Positions 60,952-64,000 of a stretch of 64,000 nt of DNA are shown here, piece by piece. The position numbers and the translations under genes are program-made. Under the pieces are notes generated by a model. The model saw nothing but the letters and a program-made list of their open reading frames with translations. It had not been told where the DNA came from and searched no databases. Origin of the DNA: JAJPXC01 sp964562375 (GTDB taxonomy: Bacteria; Bacteroidota; Bacteroidia; Bacteroidales; Muribaculaceae); assembly GCA_964562375.1 (NCBI GenBank), contig CAZLSW010000003.1, forward strand, positions 1-64,000, read 5' to 3'. How positions within the stretch are numbered: position 1 is the stretch's first letter; the number at the start of each line of letters is the position of its first letter.

Positions 60952-61089
60952 CCTCTTCGTCGTTAAAAGGGTTATACTTAATCAACGTATACCTATGGGC
61001 ATTTGTTGATGTTTATATATTAATTGACCCTTTTCCTCGACAAAGGTTTAATTCCCTATTAACCTTAACCACTAACCATTAACCACTAA

Positions 61090-64000
61090 TTAACGTTTAC
61101 GGGCAGGGAAGAGGCGTTCTTGGAGGGCTTGGAAAATGACAAAGAGCACGGGAACAAGCAACACGAGGGCGATTGTGCCGAGAACCATGCCACCAACCGT
61201 ACCCACTCCCACCGAGGTGTTGCCGTTGGCGCCAACGCCTGTGGAGAACATCAGGGGAAGCATGCCAAAAACCAGGGTAAGGGATGTCATCAGGATGGGG
61301 CGAAATCTTACGCGGGCCGCGTCGATGGCGGCCTCGGTGATCGACATTCCCTCGCGGCGGCGTCGGCTGGCGTGGTCGGTGAGGAGGATGGCGGTTTTAG
61401 CCAAAAGTCCGATGAGCATAATGAGGCCGATTTGGAGGTAGATATTGTTCTCCAATCCCCACATTTGGGCGAAAAGGAATGCTCCCAATAACCCGAACGG
61501 CACGGCGATGAGTACGGCCAGTGGAATCAACAGGCTCTCGTATAGGCAACAGAGGATGATGTAGATGAACACGGTGCAGATGATGAAGATAGCCGCTGTG
61601 TTGCCAGTGGAGGTGGCTTCCTCGCGCGACATGCCGCCAAACTCGAATCCGTATCCGATGGGCAAAGCCTCCTTTGCAACCTCGTTGATGGCCTTGATGG
61701 CTTGGCCCGAGCTGTAACCGTCGGCCGGAGTGCCATACACGGTGATGGCCGAGAACAGGTTGAAATGCGACAGGCTTTCCGACCCGTATACGCGGGTAAG
61801 GGTGAGAAATTGTGACAAGGGAGCCATAGTGCCTGCGGAGGTGCGCACGAACATTCGGTTCAACGACGCCTGGTCCAAGCGGTTGTCGGGCGACGCTTGC
61901 ACCATCACGCGGTAAAGCTTGGTGAATCGGTTGAGGTTGCTGGAATAACTGCCCCCGACATACCCCGACAGTGCCGAGAGAACCTCAGAGGGACTGACAC
62001 CCAATCGCTTGCACTTGGCGGCATCAACCTCGACGAGATATTGGGGGTAACTGGTGTCGAATGTGGTGTAGGCGCGCGAGATCTCGGGTCGCTTGTTAAG
62101 GGCGGCGATGAAGTCGCGGGTCACTTGGAGGAGCTCGTCGGTGGTGACACCTTTTTTGTCTTGGACATAAAGCTCGAAACCGCTGCTCATGCCGTACCCC
62201 GAGATCATCGGTCGGGTAGAGGCGCGTATTTGGGCGTTACGGATTGTGTCGGTGCGGCGGTAGATTTCGGCAACGATGGAGTTGAGGTCGTCGCCCTTGC
62301 CTTTGCGTTTGTCCCAATGCTCGAGGCGAAGGTCGAAAGAGCCAGCCGATGACGATTGGTTGTGGCGCGCGTCCTTACCGTCGACTCGGGAATATAACCT
62401 CACTTGTGGAAGGTCGCGGATGGCCTCCTCCACTTGGTTCATCACGCGGTTGGTTTCGGCGAGGGTGTATCCCGCCGGGGCTTGCACGTTAAGGTTGATC
62501 GATCCCATGTCCTCCTGGGGGATTAAGCCGGTTTTGGTAACGTGCATCAGGTAGAACAAAGCCCCGAAGGCGACCACCAAAGCCACTCCCACGATCCACT
62601 TGTGACGGAACAGGTACTGGGCTCCGCGTGAGTAGCGGGCGGTGACGCGCGAGAAGGTGGAATCGAACGCCATGTGGAATCGCCGAGTGAATGATTTCTT
62701 TTTCTCGCCCTCCTCGCGAGGCTTAAGGATCAGGGCGCAGAGAGCCGGGCTGAGCGTCAAGGCATTGAACAGCGAGATTGCGACGGCCACGGCCATTGTC
62801 AATCCAAATTGCATATAGAACGTGCCAGAAGTCCCCTCCATGAAGCACACAGGGATGAACACGGCCATAAATACCACTGTGGTGGTAACCAAGGCGTTGG
62901 TGAGGCCTCCCATGGCGCCTACGGTGGCATCGTAGGGCGATTTCTCGCCATGGTCCATTTTGGCTTGTACGGCCTCGACCACTACAATTGCGTCGTCGAC
63001 CACCGTGCCGATTACCAGCACTAGGGCGAAGAGCGTGAGCAGGTTGAGCGAGAATCCCACGATGTAGATGAAAGCAAATGTGCCAATCAGCGACACCACA
63101 ATGGCTATCGCGGGAATAAGCGTGGAGCGGAAGTCGTGGAGAAACAAAAATACCACCAATACTACCAACACAATTGCGATCAACAGTGTCTCGACCACAT
63201 TGTTGATCGAGGCGTCGAGGAAATCTTTAGTTGACATGATGTCGTCGAGTTTCATGCCGCGAGGGAGCGACTGGCGTATGTCCTCGCAAGTGGCGTCGAT
63301 CTCCTCAATGATTTCGTTGGCGTTGGAGCCTGCCGTTTGGGCGATCATGCAGTTGGCACCGGGATGGCCCGACGTTTGGCTGAGCATGTTGTAATTTTCG
63401 GCGCCGAGTTCCACCCGGGCTACGTCCTTGAGACGTAGCACTTCGCCGTCGGGAAGAGATTTTATTACCATGTCACCGTAATCTTTCTCATCTTCGTAAC
63501 GTCCGCGGTATTTGAGAACGTACTGGAATGTGTTGTCCGATTCAGCTCCGAGAGTGCCGGTGGGCGACTCGATGTTCTGCTCGTCAAGGATTTTGGTGAT
63601 GTCGGAGGGGACCAACCCATACATAGCCATCTTCTGAGGGTCGAGCCAAATGCGCATTGAATAGTTGGCACCCCAGATGTTCACCTCGCCCACGCCCGGT
63701 ATACGCGACAGCTGGGGCTCGATGTTGATCTTCATGTAGTTGGTAAGGAAGTTGGAGTCGAATGTGCTGTCGGGGGAGTGCAAGGAGAGCGCTTTAAGCA
63801 TACTGTTTTGACGTTTGCGGATGGTGACACCCGACTTGACGACTTCGGCGGGAAGAACGCCCTGGGCTGAGGCCACTCGATTCTGCACATTCACCACGGC
63901 CATGTCGGGGTCGGCTCCCTGATGGAAGTAGACACTGATGGAGGCTGTGCCGTTGTTGGTTGCCGTGGATGTCATGTACATCATATCCTCAACGCCGTTG
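61090..64000 (-). CDS. RND multidrug efflux inner-membrane pump (5' end outside window)
   Basis: AcrB/MexB-type proton-driven pump of the HAE-1 family, missing its first part because the gene continues past the right edge; about 970 residues are visible. The sequence enters at NGVEDMMYMTSTATNNGTAS, the conserved porter region. The transmembrane part shows LVLVIGTVVDDAIVVVEAVQ with the proton-relay Asp pair, and the C-terminal bundle has LIGLLAKTAILLTDHA. It ends FQALQERLFPARKR. The adaptor (MFP) gene should lie upstream, beyond the window, and no TolC follows it here. Confidence 0.93.
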   Translation of the reverse strand, partial: NGVEDMMYMTSTATNNGTASISVYFHQGADPDMAVVNVQNRVASAQGVLPAEVVKSGVTIRKRQNSMLKALSLHSPDSTFDSNFLTNYMKINIEPQLSRIPGVGEVNIWGANYSMRIWLDPQKMAMYGLVPSDITKILDEQNIESPTGTLGAESDNTFQYVLKYRGRYEDEKDYGDMVIKSLPDGEVLRLKDVARVELGAENYNMLSQTSGHPGANCMIAQTAGSNANEIIEEIDATCEDIRQSLPRGMKLDDIMSTKDFLDASINNVVETLLIAIVLVVLVVFLFLHDFRSTLIPAIAIVVSLIGTFAFIYIVGFSLNLLTLFALVLVIGTVVDDAIVVVEAVQAKMDHGEKSPYDATVGAMGGLTNALVTTTVVFMAVFIPVCFMEGTSGTFYMQFGLTMAVAVAISLFNALTLSPALCALILKPREEGEKKKSFTRRFHMAFDSTFSRVTARYSRGAQYLFRHKWIVGVALVVAFGALFYLMHVTKTGLIPQEDMGSINLNVQAPAGYTLAETNRVMNQVEEAIRDLPQVRLYSRVDGKDARHNQSSSAGSFDLRLEHWDKRKGKGDDLNSIVAEIYRRTDTIRNAQIRASTRPMISGYGMSSGFELYVQDKKGVTTDELLQVTRDFIAALNKRPEISRAYTTFDTSYPQYLVEVDAAKCKRLGVSPSEVLSALSGYVGGSYSSNLNRFTKLYRVMVQASPDNRLDQASLNRMFVRTSAGTMAPLSQFLTLTRVYGSESLSHFNLFSAITVYGTPADGYSSGQAIKAINEVAKEALPIGYGFEFGGMSREEATSTGNTAAIFIICTVFIYIILCCLYESLLIPLAVLIAVPFGLLGAFLFAQMWGLENNIYLQIGLIMLIGLLAKTAILLTDHASRRRREGMSITEAAIDAARVRFRPILMTSLTLVFGMLPLMFSTGVGANGNTSVGVGTVGGMVLGTIALVLLVPVLFVIFQALQERLFPARKR

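Overview
The window looks like a chromosomal segment of a gut-type Bacteroidales bacterium, and a member of Muribaculaceae is my best guess. The evidence is the RprXY two-component pair, Bacteroidetes-type promoters (TTG, 19-20 bases, TAnnTTTG), secreted proteins with sorting-domain-like C-termini, DUF4301 and DUF1893 proteins, and paired AAA-ATPase/PD-(D/E)XK genes. The family assignment is inference. Most genes are ordinary chromosomal functions. I see no tRNA, rRNA or CRISPR array.

Left part (1-10955): a BrxD-like ATPase (DUF2791 type), probably the tail of a defence-type cluster that begins outside the window; then on the minus strand ftsY-rimO-menF; a sugar kinase fused to a RapZ C-terminal domain overlapping a MurU-like nucleotidyltransferase (probable MurNAc recycling); and on the plus strand an operon of a membrane Fe-S protein, a Tat-exported aldo/keto reductase and a DUF1893 protein. 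Middle left (10956-23600): a secreted mini-protein and a type I pullulanase, a pRiA4b ORF-3-like protein, a MATE exporter with a structured leader, two close AAA/PD-(D/E)XK paralogues, an orphan C5 cytosine methylase and a nonsense-split MuF-like/CdiA-CT-like nuclease toxin. This is the most accessory part. Middle (23700-45700): dxs-trkA-trkH, two transporters, endonuclease IV, rprXY, an outer-membrane protein, hemW-addB-like, holB-metF, a metallo-beta-lactamase-fold hydrolase and DUF4301. Right part (45700-64000): tpiA-SPOR-folE, a secreted protein, aguA-aguB (agmatine to putrescine), a Fic protein, a complete-looking thiamine operon behind a TPP riboswitch (thiD-thiS-tenI-like-thiE-thiG-thiC-thiH), rubrerythrin, a Gly/Pro/Asn-repeat secreted protein and a truncated RND pump.

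The most unusual signal is not a gene. Short GC-rich palindromic repeats with recurrent cores (GCGGGGCAC, GGGCCGGCACGGCCC, CTTCCATTCTCTTGA) lie in many intergenic gaps. They have also entered coding sequence without breaking the frame: hemW carries three tandem units with a 66-bp (22-codon) period, the MurU-like gene carries two inserts, and the DUF1893 protein ends inside one. Another copy abuts the truncated signal peptide of the gene at 49002. A different palindrome supplies the thiG tail. A short open frame at 13871 looks like the N-terminal remnant of a REP-associated tyrosine transposase, a possible mobiliser. The arrangement recalls Rickettsia palindromic elements. Separately, an AT-rich ~232-bp element with 23-bp terminal inverted repeats occurs twice, about 50 kb apart, once inside the thiamine operon.
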